Numbered from the stretch's first letter, positions 26,947 to 36,522 are shown. The stretch: DNA of 64,000 nucleotides from Vreelandella alkaliphila (GCF_016107625.1 NZ_JABASV010000010.1:62001-126000); one strand, 5' to 3'. Notes: a model not told the origin generated them from the sequence alone. Translations and numbers: made by a program.

Positions 26947-27606
26947 ATGACCAAACAGGTAGCAATCGTATTAGCAGGCTGCGGCGTTTTTGATGGTTCT
27001 GAAATCTATGAAACAACGCTAACGCTGCTGCGCCTTGATCAGTTAGGGATTGGCTATCGCTGCTTTGCGCCGGATGTCGCTCAGCATCATGTGATTAACC
27101 ACTTAACCCAAGAGCCTGTCGAGGGCGAACAGCGCAATGTACTGCAGGAGTCGGCGCGCCTTGCCCGTGGTGATATTAGCCCGATTACTGAGCTAGATGC
27201 AGATGACTTTGATGCGGTCATTGTTCCTGGTGGCTTTGGTGTCGCTAAAAACCTGTCTGATTTTGCCGACCAGGGCGATAGCATGCAGGTACTTGAGAGC
27301 GTGAAAGAAGCGCTGGTAGGCTTTAAAGAAGAGGCAAAACCCATTGGCCTGATGTGTATTGCTCCTGTTTTGGTCCCGCGCCTGCTTGGCGAAGGTGTGG
27401 CCGTGACGATTGGTCATGATCCGAGTGTTTCTGGCGCCATTAGTGCGATGGGTGGCCTGCATCGCAGCTGTGGCGTAGAAGACATTGTGGTAGATCATGA
27501 GCATCGGGTGGTAACGACGCCTGCTTACATGCTGGCGACCCGTATCAGTGAGGCCGCAACAGGTATCTTTAAGTTGGTAGACCGCATTGATGAAATGATG
27601 GGCTAA
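26947..27606 (+). CDS. elbB: ElbB, DJ-1/PfpI-type glyoxalase
   Basis: A 219-aa class I glutamine-amidotransferase-like protein. Typical ElbB features are the N-terminal VAIVLAGCGVFDGSEIYE, the VIVPGGFGVAKNLSDFA segment and the nucleophile elbow with a Cys in GLMCIAPVLVPRLLG. E. coli ElbB has weak glyoxalase activity and was linked to isoprenoid production; its physiological role is unclear. AAGGAG stands seven bases before the ATG. Monocistronic, closed by a strong terminator. Confidence 0.9.
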   Translation: MTKQVAIVLAGCGVFDGSEIYETTLTLLRLDQLGIGYRCFAPDVAQHHVINHLTQEPVEGEQRNVLQESARLARGDISPITELDADDFDAVIVPGGFGVAKNLSDFADQGDSMQVLESVKEALVGFKEEAKPIGLMCIAPVLVPRLLGEGVAVTIGHDPSVSGAISAMGGLHRSCGVEDIVVDHEHRVVTTPAYMLATRISEAATGIFKLVDRIDEMMG

Positions 27607-27628
27607 TGCTTTCTAGGTAATCGGCTAT

Positions 27629-27674
27629 TCGTATGAAGGGCAAAAAGCCTCTCGTATGAAGAGCAAAAAGCCTC
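27629..27674. repeat. 23-bp tandem duplication at elbB 3' end
   Basis: Two 23-bp copies (27629-27651 and 27652-27674) differ at one base. Each carries AAAAAGCCTC, the 5' arm of the terminator that follows. Confidence 0.8.
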
Positions 27675-27704
27675 TGTCATGTTCCCATGGCAGAGGCTTT
27701 TTTT
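27665..27704. terminator. Bidirectional terminator between elbB and tatC
   Basis: AAAAAGCCTCTGTCAT (27665-27680) pairs with the complementary arm from 27687 (one G-U pair), followed by T7 on the + strand. The A-run at the left gives a U-tract for the opposite direction. Confidence 0.85.
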
Positions 27705-27732
27705 GAGCAGTGTATCGCCTTTAATAGTGCTT

Positions 27733-28515
27733 TTAGGTCTCTTGTTCCTCAGCGTCATCCGCCTTTGCCTTACGGCGTACCAACCGGCCAAACAATAGGC
27801 CCACCTCATAAAGTAGGTACATCGGTATCGCTAACAGGCTTTGAGAAATAATGTCGGGAGGAGTAAGCAGCATGCCCACCACAAAGCAGCCTAAAATAAT
27901 GTAGGGGCGCTTTTTAGAAAGGCTTTCGACCGTGGTCGCGCCAGACAGTATTAGCAGAAATGTTGCGATGGGGATTTCAAACGCAACACCAAAGGCGAAA
28001 AATAGCTTAAGTACAAAGTTCAAATACTGATTAATATCGGTCATTACCGCCACGTTTTCCGGCCCGGTCTGGGTGAAAAACTCAAAGAGCAGCGGAAAAA
28101 CCACGTAATAAGCGAAGGCCGCCCCAGCGTAAAATAGCGCTATGCTGGAGACCAGAATGGGTATCGCCAGCGCTTTTTCGTTATCGTAAAGCCCAGGTGC
28201 TACAAATGCCCATGCTTGGTGCAGGACGAAGGGGATAGCGATAAAGACGGCGACTACCAGGGTTAGTTTGAAGGGCGCCAAGAAGGGCGAGGCTACCTCG
28301 GTGGCTATCATCTGTGAGCCTTCTGGCAACAGTGCCATTAATGGCTCAGCCACAAAGCTGTAGATGTCATTAGCAAAGGCATAAAGGCCAAGAAATACGA
28401 CTAATATAACCACGACCGCTTTCATAAGCCGCGAGCGTAGTTCAATCAGGTGCTCAATAAGAGGCGCTTGGCCTTGGTCTTTACGTGGCTCCTGGGAGTC
28501 GCCAGACATGCTCAT
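27733..28515 (-). CDS. tatC: Twin-arginine translocase subunit TatC
   Basis: Central receptor and channel subunit of the Tat pathway for folded proteins; 260 aa with six predicted membrane helices. Conserved features seen are LIEHLIELRSRLMKAV at the N-terminus with its acidic/basic residues, the FFTQ-P region in the long periplasmic loop and VVGMLLTPPDIISQ with the helix-5/6 motif. The ATG overlaps the tatB stop by four bases (28512-28515). Last gene of the hisE-tatABC series; ends at the shared terminator. Confidence 0.95.
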   Translation of the reverse strand: MSMSGDSQEPRKDQGQAPLIEHLIELRSRLMKAVVVILVVFLGLYAFANDIYSFVAEPLMALLPEGSQMIATEVASPFLAPFKLTLVVAVFIAIPFVLHQAWAFVAPGLYDNEKALAIPILVSSIALFYAGAAFAYYVVFPLLFEFFTQTGPENVAVMTDINQYLNFVLKLFFAFGVAFEIPIATFLLILSGATTVESLSKKRPYIILGCFVVGMLLTPPDIISQSLLAIPMYLLYEVGLLFGRLVRRKAKADDAEEQET

Positions 28516-29075
28516 TGGTGATTACTATCCTTTGTAAGATCCGCCTTTGTAAGATCCGCCTTTGTAAGATCCGCCTTTTTAGCATCGGCATTTCCCACAT
28601 CCGCTTGCTTAGCATTCTTGCTAGACTCATTTTTGCCGCTAGGATTTACCGCGCGCAGTTCATCGGTAGCACGTTGATGAGGCGTTGAGGAAGAGGCTGC
28701 TGGCGTGTCTTCGCGTACTGTTTGCAGTGCATCATCTAGTCGAGCACTCGCGTTGGCAACCCGCTGCTCGGTCTCGTTTTGGGACGCTTGTGTCGAAGTG
28801 CTGGAAGAAGAGGGGGCGTCGGCAATGCTCTCAACATCCTGCTTGGCTTTTTTGAGACTGTCATCGAGCTTTTTCTGTTGCTCGTTGAGCTTTTGACGCA
28901 ACTCCTCTGCTTCCAACTGAGCGCTGATCTCGCGCTGCATACCGGATACCGTACGCTTGATTTTGCCAATCCACATGCCTGCTGTGCGAGCGGCTCTAGG
29001 CAGGCGCTCTGGGCCAAGCACCAGAAGCCCGACGATACCAATCAGCATCAGTTCAAGAAAGCCGATATCCAGCAT
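28512..29075 (-). CDS. tatB: Sec-independent translocase subunit TatB
   Basis: A 187-aa TatB: one N-terminal membrane helix (MLDIGFLELMLIGIVGLLVL with the GPERLP hinge), an amphipathic helix to about residue 60, a charged helical segment to ~85, and a long Ser/Ala/Asn-rich variable tail. The tail ends in a perfect triple repeat of ADLTK coded by a 15-bp DNA repeat (28531-28575). It works with TatC as signal-peptide receptor. Separated from tatA by three bases. Confidence 0.95.
   Translation of the reverse strand: MLDIGFLELMLIGIVGLLVLGPERLPRAARTAGMWIGKIKRTVSGMQREISAQLEAEELRQKLNEQQKKLDDSLKKAKQDVESIADAPSSSSTSTQASQNETEQRVANASARLDDALQTVREDTPAASSSTPHQRATDELRAVNPSGKNESSKNAKQADVGNADAKKADLTKADLTKADLTKDSNHQ
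28531..28575. repeat. Three perfect 15-bp tandem repeats inside tatB
   Basis: Unit TTTGTAAGATCCGCC on the + strand at 28531, 28546 and 28561. It is in frame and codes (minus strand) for repeated ADLTK near the TatB C-terminus. Confidence 0.95.
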
Positions 29076-29078
29076 GGG

Positions 29079-29363
29079 TTATTTGCGCTCTTCGTTACGT
29101 TCTGTGGGGCGTTCTTCGGCGGCACGCTTCTCTTCTGCTTGAACATCATAGGTGTTACCAGCCTCTTCGTGGCTTACCTTCGCCTGAGATTGGTCAGCAT
29201 CTTTTTTGTCGCCGTCTTTCTCTTCTTCGTTAATGGCCTTCTTAAAGCCTTTGACTGCACCGCCTAAGTCGGTGCCCACATTACGCAGTTTCTTGGTGCC
29301 GAAAATTAGGATGATAATGCCCAGAACAATCAGCAACTGCCAAATACTGATACCACCTAACAT
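29079..29363 (-). CDS. tatA: Sec-independent translocase subunit TatA
   Basis: Pore-forming Tat subunit. The start is placed at the second ATG ([20 protein letters not shown]), because GAGGA lies seven bases from it but only one base from the first ATG at 29369; 94 aa result. Membrane helix 5-21, the [20 protein letters not shown] amphipathic segment typical of TatA/E, then a very acidic, Lys-rich tail. First tat gene, directly after hisE. Confidence 0.95.
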   Translation of the reverse strand: MLGGISIWQLLIVLGIIILIFGTKKLRNVGTDLGGAVKGFKKAINEEEKDGDKKDADQSQAKVSHEEAGNTYDVQAEEKRAAEERPTERNEERK

Positions 29364-29386
29364 ATGCATTTCCTCATCAGTGCAGG

Positions 29387-29743
29387 TTAACGTTGTGTGC
29401 GGGACGCTTTTTCGTCATGACCAGAAATACCAAACCGCCGTGCTAGCTCATCTAAAACGCGCTGATGATCCAGTTCAAGGTGCGACAGCATCACCAAACT
29501 ATGAAACCACAGGTCGGCGGTTTCAGCGATCACAGCTTGATGCGCCTGCTCGCCGCCGTGCTCGGCATCTTTAGCAGCCAAAATTGTTTCGGTCGCCTCT
29601 TCGCCGACTTTTTCGAGTATCTTGTTCAAACCCTTATGATGCAAGGAGGCAACATAAGAATCTTCTGCACAAGCATGTCGACGCTGCTTTAAGACCTCCG
29701 CGAGTGCATCTAGCACTTGCGTCGTCTGGGTAGAATCAGTCAT
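29387..29743 (-). CDS. hisE: Phosphoribosyl-ATP pyrophosphatase HisE
   Basis: Second step of histidine synthesis: PR-ATP to PR-AMP plus pyrophosphate. The start is set at ATG 29743 ([20 protein letters not shown]) with AAGGA five bases away; an upstream frame to 29809 lacks a site. 118 aa of the all-alpha MazG-like fold with the metal-binding [15 protein letters not shown] and AETADLWFH segments. In Pseudomonas hisI precedes hisE here; no hisI is present in this window. Confidence 0.93.
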   Translation of the reverse strand: MTDSTQTTQVLDALAEVLKQRRHACAEDSYVASLHHKGLNKILEKVGEEATETILAAKDAEHGGEQAHQAVIAETADLWFHSLVMLSHLELDHQRVLDELARRFGISGHDEKASRTQR

Positions 29744-29839
29744 AGGCATCCTTTTATCAATCATCACAGCGCTTTCGCCAAAGATCAGTGCTTTCGCCAA
29801 GGGCGACACTGAGGCGCTTTATCTTACTGCCAGAATGTT

Positions 29840-31462
29840 TCATTGCCATAGCAGCAGCAACAAACCTACTCCCGCAGCTGCTAAAACAGGCCACTCTTGA
29901 GCCGATGCCCAGCTGCTCAGCGGCTGCCAAGCCAGGGCAATAGCAAGCAAAATAAGTCCGATACGCAGTCGGTAATGACGTTTATGCTGGCGCGTCAGTT
30001 GCTGCTGAACGGTACTAATGGAGTTCACTTGCTGATGACGCTGGCGGTGTTCATGCTCCATTCGGCTCAGCGCTTGATGCGCTAGCACGGGTAGCTCAGG
30101 CAACTGATGAGAAAGCTCCGGCGCTTGGCGTTTGAGCGACTCCCAAAGGCCGCCGATACCAGCGCGCTGTTTCATCCACTTTTCTAGATATGGTTTCGCA
30201 GTGCTCCACAGATCTAGTTCAGGGTAAAGCTGACGACCCAGCCCTTCGATGTTAAGCAGCGTTTTTTGCAACAATACTAACTGTGGCTGTACTTCCATAT
30301 TAAAGCGTCGTGCTGTTTGAAACAGTCCTAACAGCACCTGCCCAAACGAAATATCTTTTAGCGGCTTTTCAAGAATGGGCTCGCATACGGTACGAATAGC
30401 GGCTGCAAACTCGTTAGCGCGCGTGTTTTCGCCCACCCAGCCGGACTCAATATGTAACGCCGCTACTTCGTAATAATCTTGATGGAAAAAGGCCAGTAGG
30501 TTGCGCGCTAGGTAGTCTTGATCTTCTCGGGTAAGGCTCCCCACGATGCCGCAGTCGATGGCGATATACTGTGGATCTTCAGGATCATCGCAGTTAACAA
30601 AGATATTGCCGGGGTGCATATCGGCATGGAAGAAGTTATCTCGGAAGACCTGGGTGAAGAAGATTTCTACGCCGCGTTCAGCCAGCTTCTTAAGGTTGGT
30701 TCCACGCGCAATAAGGGTATCTAAATCAGCCACTGGTACGCCGCGAATGCGCTCCTGGACCATGACATGGCGGCGGGTGTATGACCAATAGATTGTCGGC
30801 ACAAACAGCAGCGGTGAGTCTTTGAAGTTACGCTTAAGTTGCGATGTGTTTGCCGCTTCTTTATAGAGATCAAGTTCGTCAAATAAGGTGGCTTCGTAAT
30901 CACGAATCACTTCTACAGGGCGTAAGCGTTTTGCGTCAGGCACTTTACCCAGCAACTTAGCGATTTGATACATCAGCGCCATATCCTGACGCATAATGCG
31001 GTCGATGCCGGGGCGAATAATTTTGACGACGACATCTTCACCGCTATGCAGCGTTGCCGCATGCACCTGGGCAATCGATGCTGACGCCAAAGGCACTCGG
31101 TCAAAGGCGGCAAATGCCTCTACGAGCGACATTTCAAGCTCTTTTTCGACCCGTGCAGCGGCTAGTTCGCCGGGGAAGGGCGGCACTTGGTCTTGCAGCC
31201 GTTTTAATTCATCGGCGATGTCTTCGGGCAATAGGTCTCGACGGGTCGAGAGCATTTGGCCAAATTTAATAAAAATCGGCCCCAGCGCTTCCAGGGCCAG
31301 GCGCAGTCGCTCGCCGCGACTGCGCTGCCCTACAGGAAACAGTTTTAGAGGCGAAAGAGCCATTAAGGCACGTAGCCAGAACGGCAGCCGCTCAACGGGT
31401 ATCAACGTATCTAAGCGATGGCGAGCCACTATCCAAGAGATTTTCAATAACCGCAGGCTCAT
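29840..31462 (-). CDS. ubiB: UbiB atypical kinase/ATPase of ubiquinone synthesis
   Basis: A 540-aa ABC1/ADCK-type protein. Visible are the KxGQ-type motif [16 protein letters not shown] (~65-82), the Ala-rich loop [11 protein letters not shown], the invariant-Lys strand VVKIIRPG, and the catalytic-like [11 protein letters not shown] with a following DCG. Two C-terminal membrane helices are at ~495-540. It is needed for coenzyme Q production, probably by moving hydrophobic intermediates with ATP hydrolysis. Its ATG overlaps the ubiJ stop by one base, with AAGGAG inside ubiJ. Confidence 0.95.
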   Translation of the reverse strand: MSLRLLKISWIVARHRLDTLIPVERLPFWLRALMALSPLKLFPVGQRSRGERLRLALEALGPIFIKFGQMLSTRRDLLPEDIADELKRLQDQVPPFPGELAAARVEKELEMSLVEAFAAFDRVPLASASIAQVHAATLHSGEDVVVKIIRPGIDRIMRQDMALMYQIAKLLGKVPDAKRLRPVEVIRDYEATLFDELDLYKEAANTSQLKRNFKDSPLLFVPTIYWSYTRRHVMVQERIRGVPVADLDTLIARGTNLKKLAERGVEIFFTQVFRDNFFHADMHPGNIFVNCDDPEDPQYIAIDCGIVGSLTREDQDYLARNLLAFFHQDYYEVAALHIESGWVGENTRANEFAAAIRTVCEPILEKPLKDISFGQVLLGLFQTARRFNMEVQPQLVLLQKTLLNIEGLGRQLYPELDLWSTAKPYLEKWMKQRAGIGGLWESLKRQAPELSHQLPELPVLAHQALSRMEHEHRQRHQQVNSISTVQQQLTRQHKRHYRLRIGLILLAIALAWQPLSSWASAQEWPVLAAAGVGLLLLLWQ

Positions 31463-32139
31463 CAGTGCGGCTCCTTGAGGTGTGGCTGCTTGTTTGGCGA
31501 CTGACTGGCCGTCAACTGTGTCAAGCGCTTATGCAGGCGATTGAGTTTGGCTTCCAGGCGGTCGGTCGCGATCTCTAGTTCGGTCAAATGATCTCGGAGT
31601 ACATCGCGCTGTTGGCGGCCGGGGAGTATGCGTGCTTCTTCAAATACATATTCAGAAACGTCTTGCAGCAGCTCATCTTTCGCTCTTAGCCCCCAGCGTG
31701 CGGCGCGCCGGATACCTTCGGCCAGTGAATGGGCCGGCATATCCCCCAGCCAGCGAGCTAGCTCGCCTTCCCAATCGATATCCAGATCAAAGAGCAGGTC
31801 GCGGGTGGCTTCCAAGAGGTGGATACGGCCACGCACAGAAAGCTTGCCATCAAACATCAACCGCTCAATGGAGGCACCACTTAACCACTCAGAGAGCGTT
31901 TCAGGGGTGAGCTCGACGATGGCGTCGACGTCAGTTTCGTCTAGATCATCGCCACGCAGCAAATCAATCCCCGCATGGTGATAGTGCAGCACCAACTGAA
32001 GGTGAGGCTTTTCAAGCCTTACCAGTAGTCGACTCCCTGCTAGCGCAGACAAGCGCGCAGGTGAGGCCGGATCACGGGCAAGCAAGGCATTCAACGTGCG
32101 TTCACATCCGGCCAGCAACAGGGTCGGGGTGACTAGCAT
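31462..32139 (-). CDS. ubiJ: UbiJ, SCP2-domain ubiquinone-synthesis factor
   Basis: A 225-aa protein with an N-terminal SCP2 lipid-binding domain (about 10-115) and a C-terminal helical, coiled-coil-forming region ([20 protein letters not shown]). UbiJ with UbiK holds the aerobic Ubi metabolon and lipid intermediates. Identified by position between ubiE and ubiB plus the SCP2-like pattern. GAGG precedes the ATG. Confidence 0.88.
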   Translation of the reverse strand: MLVTPTLLLAGCERTLNALLARDPASPARLSALAGSRLLVRLEKPHLQLVLHYHHAGIDLLRGDDLDETDVDAIVELTPETLSEWLSGASIERLMFDGKLSVRGRIHLLEATRDLLFDLDIDWEGELARWLGDMPAHSLAEGIRRAARWGLRAKDELLQDVSEYVFEEARILPGRQQRDVLRDHLTELEIATDRLEAKLNRLHKRLTQLTASQSPNKQPHLKEPH

Positions 32140-32161
32140 GCTGACCTCATTGTCGGTGAGT

Positions 32162-32917
32162 TCATAATTTAATGCCGCGGTGAAGGGCCACGATACCGCC
32201 GGTCAGGTTGGTATATTCAACCCGATCAAGCCCTGCCGTTTCCAACATGCCTTTCAGGGTTTCCTGGTCGGGATGCATGCGAATAGATTCGGCGAGGTAG
32301 CGATAACTCTCACCGTCTCCGGCCACTAGTTCGCCCATTTTAGGTAGAAGGCGGAAGGAGTACTCATCGTAGGCTTTCGACAGCAGCGCATTATTTGGCT
32401 TTGAAAACTCAAGCACTAGCAACCGTCCGCCGGGCTTTAGCACGCGTGTCATAGAGCGCAGTGCAGCGTCTTTATCGGTGACGTTGCGCAGTCCGAAGGC
32501 AATCGTAATGCAATCAAAACTGTTGTCCGGAAATGGCAGGCACTCGGCGTTGGCTTGTACATACTCAACGTTGCCTCCGACGCCATTATCCATCAGTTTG
32601 TCGCGGCCAACGTTGAGCATGGAGGCGTTAATGTCGGCCAATACCACTTTGCCACGCGGGCCAACCAGACGAGAAAATTTGAGCGTTAAATCGCCAGTGC
32701 CGCCAGCAATATCCAGCACATGGTGCCCAGGACGAACGCCTGCGCGCTCAATAGTAAGGCGTTTCCAGACGCGATGGATACCCATGGACATCAAGTCATT
32801 CATGATGTCATAGCGTGCAGCTACCGAATGAAAGACATCGGCAACACGAGACGCTTTTTCGTCAACTGCGACTTCCTGATAACCAAAATGGGTGGTGCGT
32901 TTTTCAGTGGGGCTCAT
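32162..32917 (-). CDS. ubiE: Ubiquinone/menaquinone C-methyltransferase UbiE
   Basis: SAM-dependent C-methylation of demethylmenaquinol and the ubiquinone intermediate DDMQ. 251 aa; SAM motif [13 protein letters not shown], post-[11 protein letters not shown], motif [17 protein letters not shown] and the UbiE signature [17 protein letters not shown]. First gene of ubiE-ubiJ-ubiB on the minus strand; the ATG overlaps nothing and ubiJ starts 22 bp downstream. Confidence 0.97.
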   Translation of the reverse strand: MSPTEKRTTHFGYQEVAVDEKASRVADVFHSVAARYDIMNDLMSMGIHRVWKRLTIERAGVRPGHHVLDIAGGTGDLTLKFSRLVGPRGKVVLADINASMLNVGRDKLMDNGVGGNVEYVQANAECLPFPDNSFDCITIAFGLRNVTDKDAALRSMTRVLKPGGRLLVLEFSKPNNALLSKAYDEYSFRLLPKMGELVAGDGESYRYLAESIRMHPDQETLKGMLETAGLDRVEYTNLTGGIVALHRGIKL

Positions 32918-33038
32918 GGGGCTCTAGCTCCCGAGTTCGAGGCGGTAATAGTCGACCAAAAGGTCGTCGCAATAAATGGTTAGCGACATTGTAGCCTTCT
33001 CACCCCCAACTTGTCTGCGCTTCAACTGAGGTGAAGCG

Positions 33039-33440
33039 TCACAGCTGTTTGAATTGGATGCTGGCTGGTTCGCGGGAGGCGCCGGCCGCTTCTAGGCGTT
33101 GTAGGTAGTTTTGCCAATAATCTGTTTGGTGCTGAGCTAAGTCGTAAAGATAGTTCCAGCTGTAAAGTCCGCTGTCGTGGCCGTCGTCAAAGTGCAATTT
33201 CAGAGCGTAATTGCCGGCTTGGGTAATGTTTTGCAGGCCGACATCTTTTTTACCCACTTGCAGCACGGCAGTATCGCCGCCGTGGCCACGCACTTCGGCT
33301 GAAGGTGAATAAACCCGTAAAAATTCGACAGGCAGTCGAAAGCTTTCACCCGTGGCGTAGCTAAGTTCTAGCTCGCGAGCCTGCTTATGGTAGTGAACCC
33401 GCGTTGGGGTGGGGGCATTCGTAGAAGTAGGGGCATTCAT
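33039..33440 (-). CDS. DUF971 (GBBH-like N-terminal) protein
   Basis: A 133-aa protein from ATG 33440 (MNAPTSTNAPTPTRVHYHKQ); a GTG at 33452 would add four residues but falls on the ribosome-binding site. Core features of the DUF971 family are LELSYATGESFRLPVEFLRVYSPSAEVRGHG and DGHDSGLYSWNYLYDLA, which resembles the N-terminal zinc-containing domain of gamma-butyrobetaine hydroxylase. In other bacteria related stand-alone proteins lie near hslVU or iron-sulfur-scaffold genes. Function not established. A structured non-coding element lies upstream. Confidence 0.85.
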   Translation of the reverse strand: MNAPTSTNAPTPTRVHYHKQARELELSYATGESFRLPVEFLRVYSPSAEVRGHGGDTAVLQVGKKDVGLQNITQAGNYALKLHFDDGHDSGLYSWNYLYDLAQHQTDYWQNYLQRLEAAGASREPASIQFKQL

Positions 33441-33499
33441 GGATGACGTCACCTTTTACGATATTGAGCTAAAGCGGATTGACCGACTATTTGCGCTTT

Positions 33500-33628
33500 A
33501 GCAAATGCGTGAAGGCAAGCGCCACGGCTAACGTTTGATCGACAGGACGTCGATCAAGCACGAGCAACAGGGATGTTGTTATCGTGCGTAACGTTAGACG
33601 CAGCGCAGCCTGAACAGCGGCATTTGCT
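33500..33628. other. Nested multi-stem palindromic element between hslU and DUF971 gene
   Basis: A set of inverted repeats fits one nested fold. Outer stem AGCAAATGC (33500-33508)/GCATTTGCT (33620-33628). Second stem GGC and GCGC (33514-33516, 33519-33522) with GCGC and GCC (33603-33606, 33608-33610). Third stem CTAACGT (33528-33534)/ACGTTAG (33591-33597). Inside it are two adjacent hairpins: TTGATCGAC (33535-33543)/GTCGATCAA (33549-33557), and GCACGA plus CAACA (33558-33569) with TGTTG plus TCGTGC (33574-33578, 33582-33587). A three-way junction results. No ORF is present. It would be transcribed with hslVU on the minus strand if not terminated. RNA gene, structured 3' UTR or palindromic repeat element are all possible. 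Confidence 0.6.
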
Positions 33629-33677
33629 TGCGTAAAAAGCGGGCAAGCTGTTGCGGGCTATACCGATATAAGCGCGT

Positions 33678-35000
33678 TTACAAAATATAGCGCGATAGGT
33701 CTTCGTCTACTGCTAGCTCACCCAGTTGGGCATTGACGTAATCGGCATCGATGACCAGCGGGCTATCCATGTCGCCGCCTTTAAATGAGGCTTCTTCGAG
33801 CAGCCGTTCCAGCACTGTATGTAGACGGCGAGCACCAATATTCTCGGTGCCTTCGTTCACCTGCCAGGAAATCTCGGCAATACGCTCGATACCGTCTGGA
33901 GTGAACTCGATATCCAGCCCTTCGGTAGCCAGCAGCGCTTGGTACTGCTTGGTGAGCGAGGCGGATGGCTCGGTGAGAATCCGCTGGAAATCGCCGGGGG
34001 TCAGCGCATCCAGCTCAACACGGATCGGCAAGCGTCCTTGTAGCTCTGGAATAAGGTCCGAGGGACGCGATAGGTGGAAGGCACCCGAGGCAATAAACAG
34101 GATATGATCGGTTTTGACCATTCCGTATTTGGTTGAAACGGTAGAGCCTTCGATTAACGGCAGCAGGTCACGCTGAACGCCTTCACGGGAGACTTCGCCA
34201 CCGCTAGACTGGCCGCTACCCTTGGCAACTTTGTCGATCTCATCTAAGAAGACAATCCCATGCTGTTCAACGGCTTCGACAGCGCGGGCTTTGATCTCTT
34301 CTTCATTGACCAGCTTGCTCGCTTCTTCATCGCGCAGCAGAACCAGTGCTTCTTTGACCGTTACACGGCGCTGTTCGCGCTTTTGCTGGCCCATGTTGGA
34401 GAACAGGCTCTGTAGCTGGTTGGTCATCTCCTCCATGCCTGGCGGCGTCATTATGTCGATGCCTTGCCCATGGGAAGAGATTTCGATATCGATCTCTTTA
34501 TCATCCAACTGACCTTCCCGAAGCTTTTTGCGGAAGGTTTGACGCGTACCGTTATCTTCCCGAGGCTTATCTTCCTGGCCACGGGGCGGTGGTAGCAGTG
34601 CATCTAGAACGCGATCTTCAGCGGCATCTTCAGCGCGATGGCCGACTTCTTCCTTCGCGTGTTCACGAACCATTTTGATGGCGGCTTCCATCAAGTCGCG
34701 AATAATCGACTCGACGTCCCGGCCTACATAGCCGACTTCGGTAAATTTAGTGGCCTCGACCTTGATGAAGGGCGCTCTGGCTAGCTTGGCGAGGCGGCGA
34801 GCAATTTCAGTTTTACCCACGCCGGTAGGGCCAATCATCAGAATATTTTTTGGTGTCACTTCCGGGCGCAACTCATCGTCTAGTTGCATGCGACGCCAGC
34901 GGTTACGCAGGGCAATGGCCACGGCGCGCTTGGCATCTTGTTGACCAATGATGTATTGATCCAGGGCGTGGACGATTTCGCGGGGTGTCATCTGAGTCAT
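33678..35000 (-). CDS. hslU: HslU, ATPase subunit of the HslUV protease
   Basis: A 440-aa AAA+ unfoldase. Walker [14 protein letters not shown] at about 57-70, the pore motif GYVGRD, the I domain (~110-240), Walker [12 protein letters not shown], sensor and C-terminal domain with the usual hydrophobic C-terminus DEDLSRYIL, which docks into HslV. Starts ten bases after the hslV stop, with GAGG before ATG 35000. Heat-shock protease subunit degrading misfolded proteins and regulators. Confidence 0.98.
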   Translation of the reverse strand: MTQMTPREIVHALDQYIIGQQDAKRAVAIALRNRWRRMQLDDELRPEVTPKNILMIGPTGVGKTEIARRLAKLARAPFIKVEATKFTEVGYVGRDVESIIRDLMEAAIKMVREHAKEEVGHRAEDAAEDRVLDALLPPPRGQEDKPREDNGTRQTFRKKLREGQLDDKEIDIEISSHGQGIDIMTPPGMEEMTNQLQSLFSNMGQQKREQRRVTVKEALVLLRDEEASKLVNEEEIKARAVEAVEQHGIVFLDEIDKVAKGSGQSSGGEVSREGVQRDLLPLIEGSTVSTKYGMVKTDHILFIASGAFHLSRPSDLIPELQGRLPIRVELDALTPGDFQRILTEPSASLTKQYQALLATEGLDIEFTPDGIERIAEISWQVNEGTENIGARRLHTVLERLLEEASFKGGDMDSPLVIDADYVNAQLGELAVDEDLSRYIL

Positions 35001-35010
35001 AAAAAGGGCC

Positions 35011-35544
35011 TCAACGGTCGTTGATGTTCAGCTCTTCGAGCGTCACGTGGTGATTGGTAAATACGCAGATGTCGCCGGCGATTTCGAGAGACTTTTCAGT
35101 AATTTCACGAGCAGAAAGCTCGGTGTTTTCCAATAGTGCGCGGGCACTTGCCTGGGCAAAGTTGCCGCCAGAGCCAATAGCAATAATGCCGCGTTCAGGC
35201 TCAACCACATCACCGTTACCGGTAATAATCAGCGAGGCGCTGTGGTCCGCTACGGCCAGTAGTGCTTCCAGGCGGCGCAGAGCTCGATCGGTGCGCCAAT
35301 CTTTGGCCAACTCAACCGCTGCTTTGGTGAGGTGTCCTTGGTATTTTTCTAACTGCGCTTCAAAACGCTCAAACAGGGTGAAGGCATCGGCGGTGCCGCC
35401 AGCAAAACCAGCGAGTACTTTGCCACGATACAGGCGGCGTACTTTGCTCGCGTTGCCTTTCATTACGGTGTTGCCCAGAGATACTTGGCCGTCGCCTGCA
35501 AGGGCAACCTGATTACCGCGGCGTACGGATACAATAGTGGTCAT
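35011..35544 (-). CDS. hslV: HslV, proteolytic subunit of the HslUV protease
   Basis: A threonine protease of the proteasome-beta type, 177 aa from ATG 35544 ([23 protein letters not shown]). AAGGAG sits eight bases upstream, and this start leaves Thr as the N-terminal nucleophile after Met removal; a longer frame to 35571 would block it. Conserved [16 protein letters not shown] and [16 protein letters not shown] segments are present. Operon with hslU. Confidence 0.98.
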   Translation of the reverse strand: MTTIVSVRRGNQVALAGDGQVSLGNTVMKGNASKVRRLYRGKVLAGFAGGTADAFTLFERFEAQLEKYQGHLTKAAVELAKDWRTDRALRRLEALLAVADHSASLIITGNGDVVEPERGIIAIGSGGNFAQASARALLENTELSAREITEKSLEIAGDICVFTNHHVTLEELNINDR

Positions 35545-35631
35545 GGAGATAACTCCTTGGGGGAGACACATGCTCCCGATGACTGATCGGCCATTTTAAA
35601 AGACCGTATAAAAAGCGATTCACAACAAAAT

Positions 35632-35662
35632 GCGGGCGGCTGATAAAAAATCAACCGCCCGC
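35632..35662 (-). terminator. Terminator after the SPOR gene
   Basis: Arms GCGGGCGG-C-TGAT and ATCA-A-CCGCCCGC (13 bp with one mismatch, loop AAAAA on the + strand). On the minus strand it follows the SPOR gene stop and is trailed by ATTTTGTT. It separates that gene from the hslV promoter region. Confidence 0.7.
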
Positions 35663-35754
35663 TAAATAAAGCTGTTAGATAAACTGTTTTTTTAACGGGG
35701 CTTATGGCGATGAAAGCCTGTCTAGCCCTTTAGTTAAAGTAGTCTGTGGTTAGA

Positions 35755-36522
35755 CTAGTTCTGCAGTTGGATCAGCAGTGGCTCAATGCCTTGTGTGGCC
35801 ATTAAGTCTTGGGCGCGGTTAAGCTCACGAGTATCTTCGTAAGGGCCTACTTGAACACGGTGCCAAGTATCGCCATTAGCCTTTACTTTGCTAACTTGGG
35901 CTAGCAGGCTTAAGTTGCGCAGACGGCCACGCAACTGCTCGGCATCGCTTAGCTCTCGAAACGACGCGGCCTGTAGCATGTAGCGGTTAGGCGTGTTACT
36001 GGCAGGCGCTTGCTGGGCAGCGGCCACTTGCTCTTCAGGGCGCATATTAGCTGCAATAACCTGAGCAATAGGGTCATCGTTCTGACGCGCACTTGCGCTG
36101 CTTGTCGTTGTTTCGTTAGCTGTCGCGTTGTTACTTGCCGTCGTTTGTTCCTGCTGTGCTGCTGCCTCGGGGCGGTTCACGGTTGATGGCAGCGACACGC
36201 CTGGAGCAATGACTTCTGTATCTGGCAGCAGCGTGTAGAACTCAAACGTTGGCATTGATGGCTCGGCGACGGTTTCTGTTTGACGCGCAGCGCTACGCTC
36301 ATCGCTGTCAGCAGGCTTAGGCAAGACAGTCGCTTGGGGCGTGTCTTCCTGCTCTTGCCAAGGAGCGGTGCCATGTTGATGCTGTGCTAGGAAGAAGCCT
36401 GCCGCTAAGCCTGCTATCCCCCAAAGCCAGCCAGGAATTTTGAATCCGCCACCTGAGCTTTTGCTGGCTTTGCGCTGAGAGGTTGCCCCTCGGCGGGCGG
36501 GCTTCTCTTTTGGGCTGGCCAT
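35755..36522 (-). CDS. SPOR-domain protein (FtsN-like)
   Basis: A 255-aa bitopic protein: a basic N-terminus with Ser-rich stretch, one membrane helix at ~29-45 (FKIPGWLWGIAGLAAGFFLA), a long Thr/Ala/Glu-rich linker, and a C-terminal SPOR domain (~175-252; RYMLQAASFRELSDAEQLRG to WHRVQVGPYEDTRELNRAQ), which binds denuded septal peptidoglycan. The FtsN-like layout and position beside argS match Pseudomonas. Starts three bases after the argS stop, so co-transcribed. Whether it replaces FtsN here is not known. Confidence 0.88.
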   Translation of the reverse strand: MASPKEKPARRGATSQRKASKSSGGGFKIPGWLWGIAGLAAGFFLAQHQHGTAPWQEQEDTPQATVLPKPADSDERSAARQTETVAEPSMPTFEFYTLLPDTEVIAPGVSLPSTVNRPEAAAQQEQTTASNNATANETTTSSASARQNDDPIAQVIAANMRPEEQVAAAQQAPASNTPNRYMLQAASFRELSDAEQLRGRLRNLSLLAQVSKVKANGDTWHRVQVGPYEDTRELNRAQDLMATQGIEPLLIQLQN

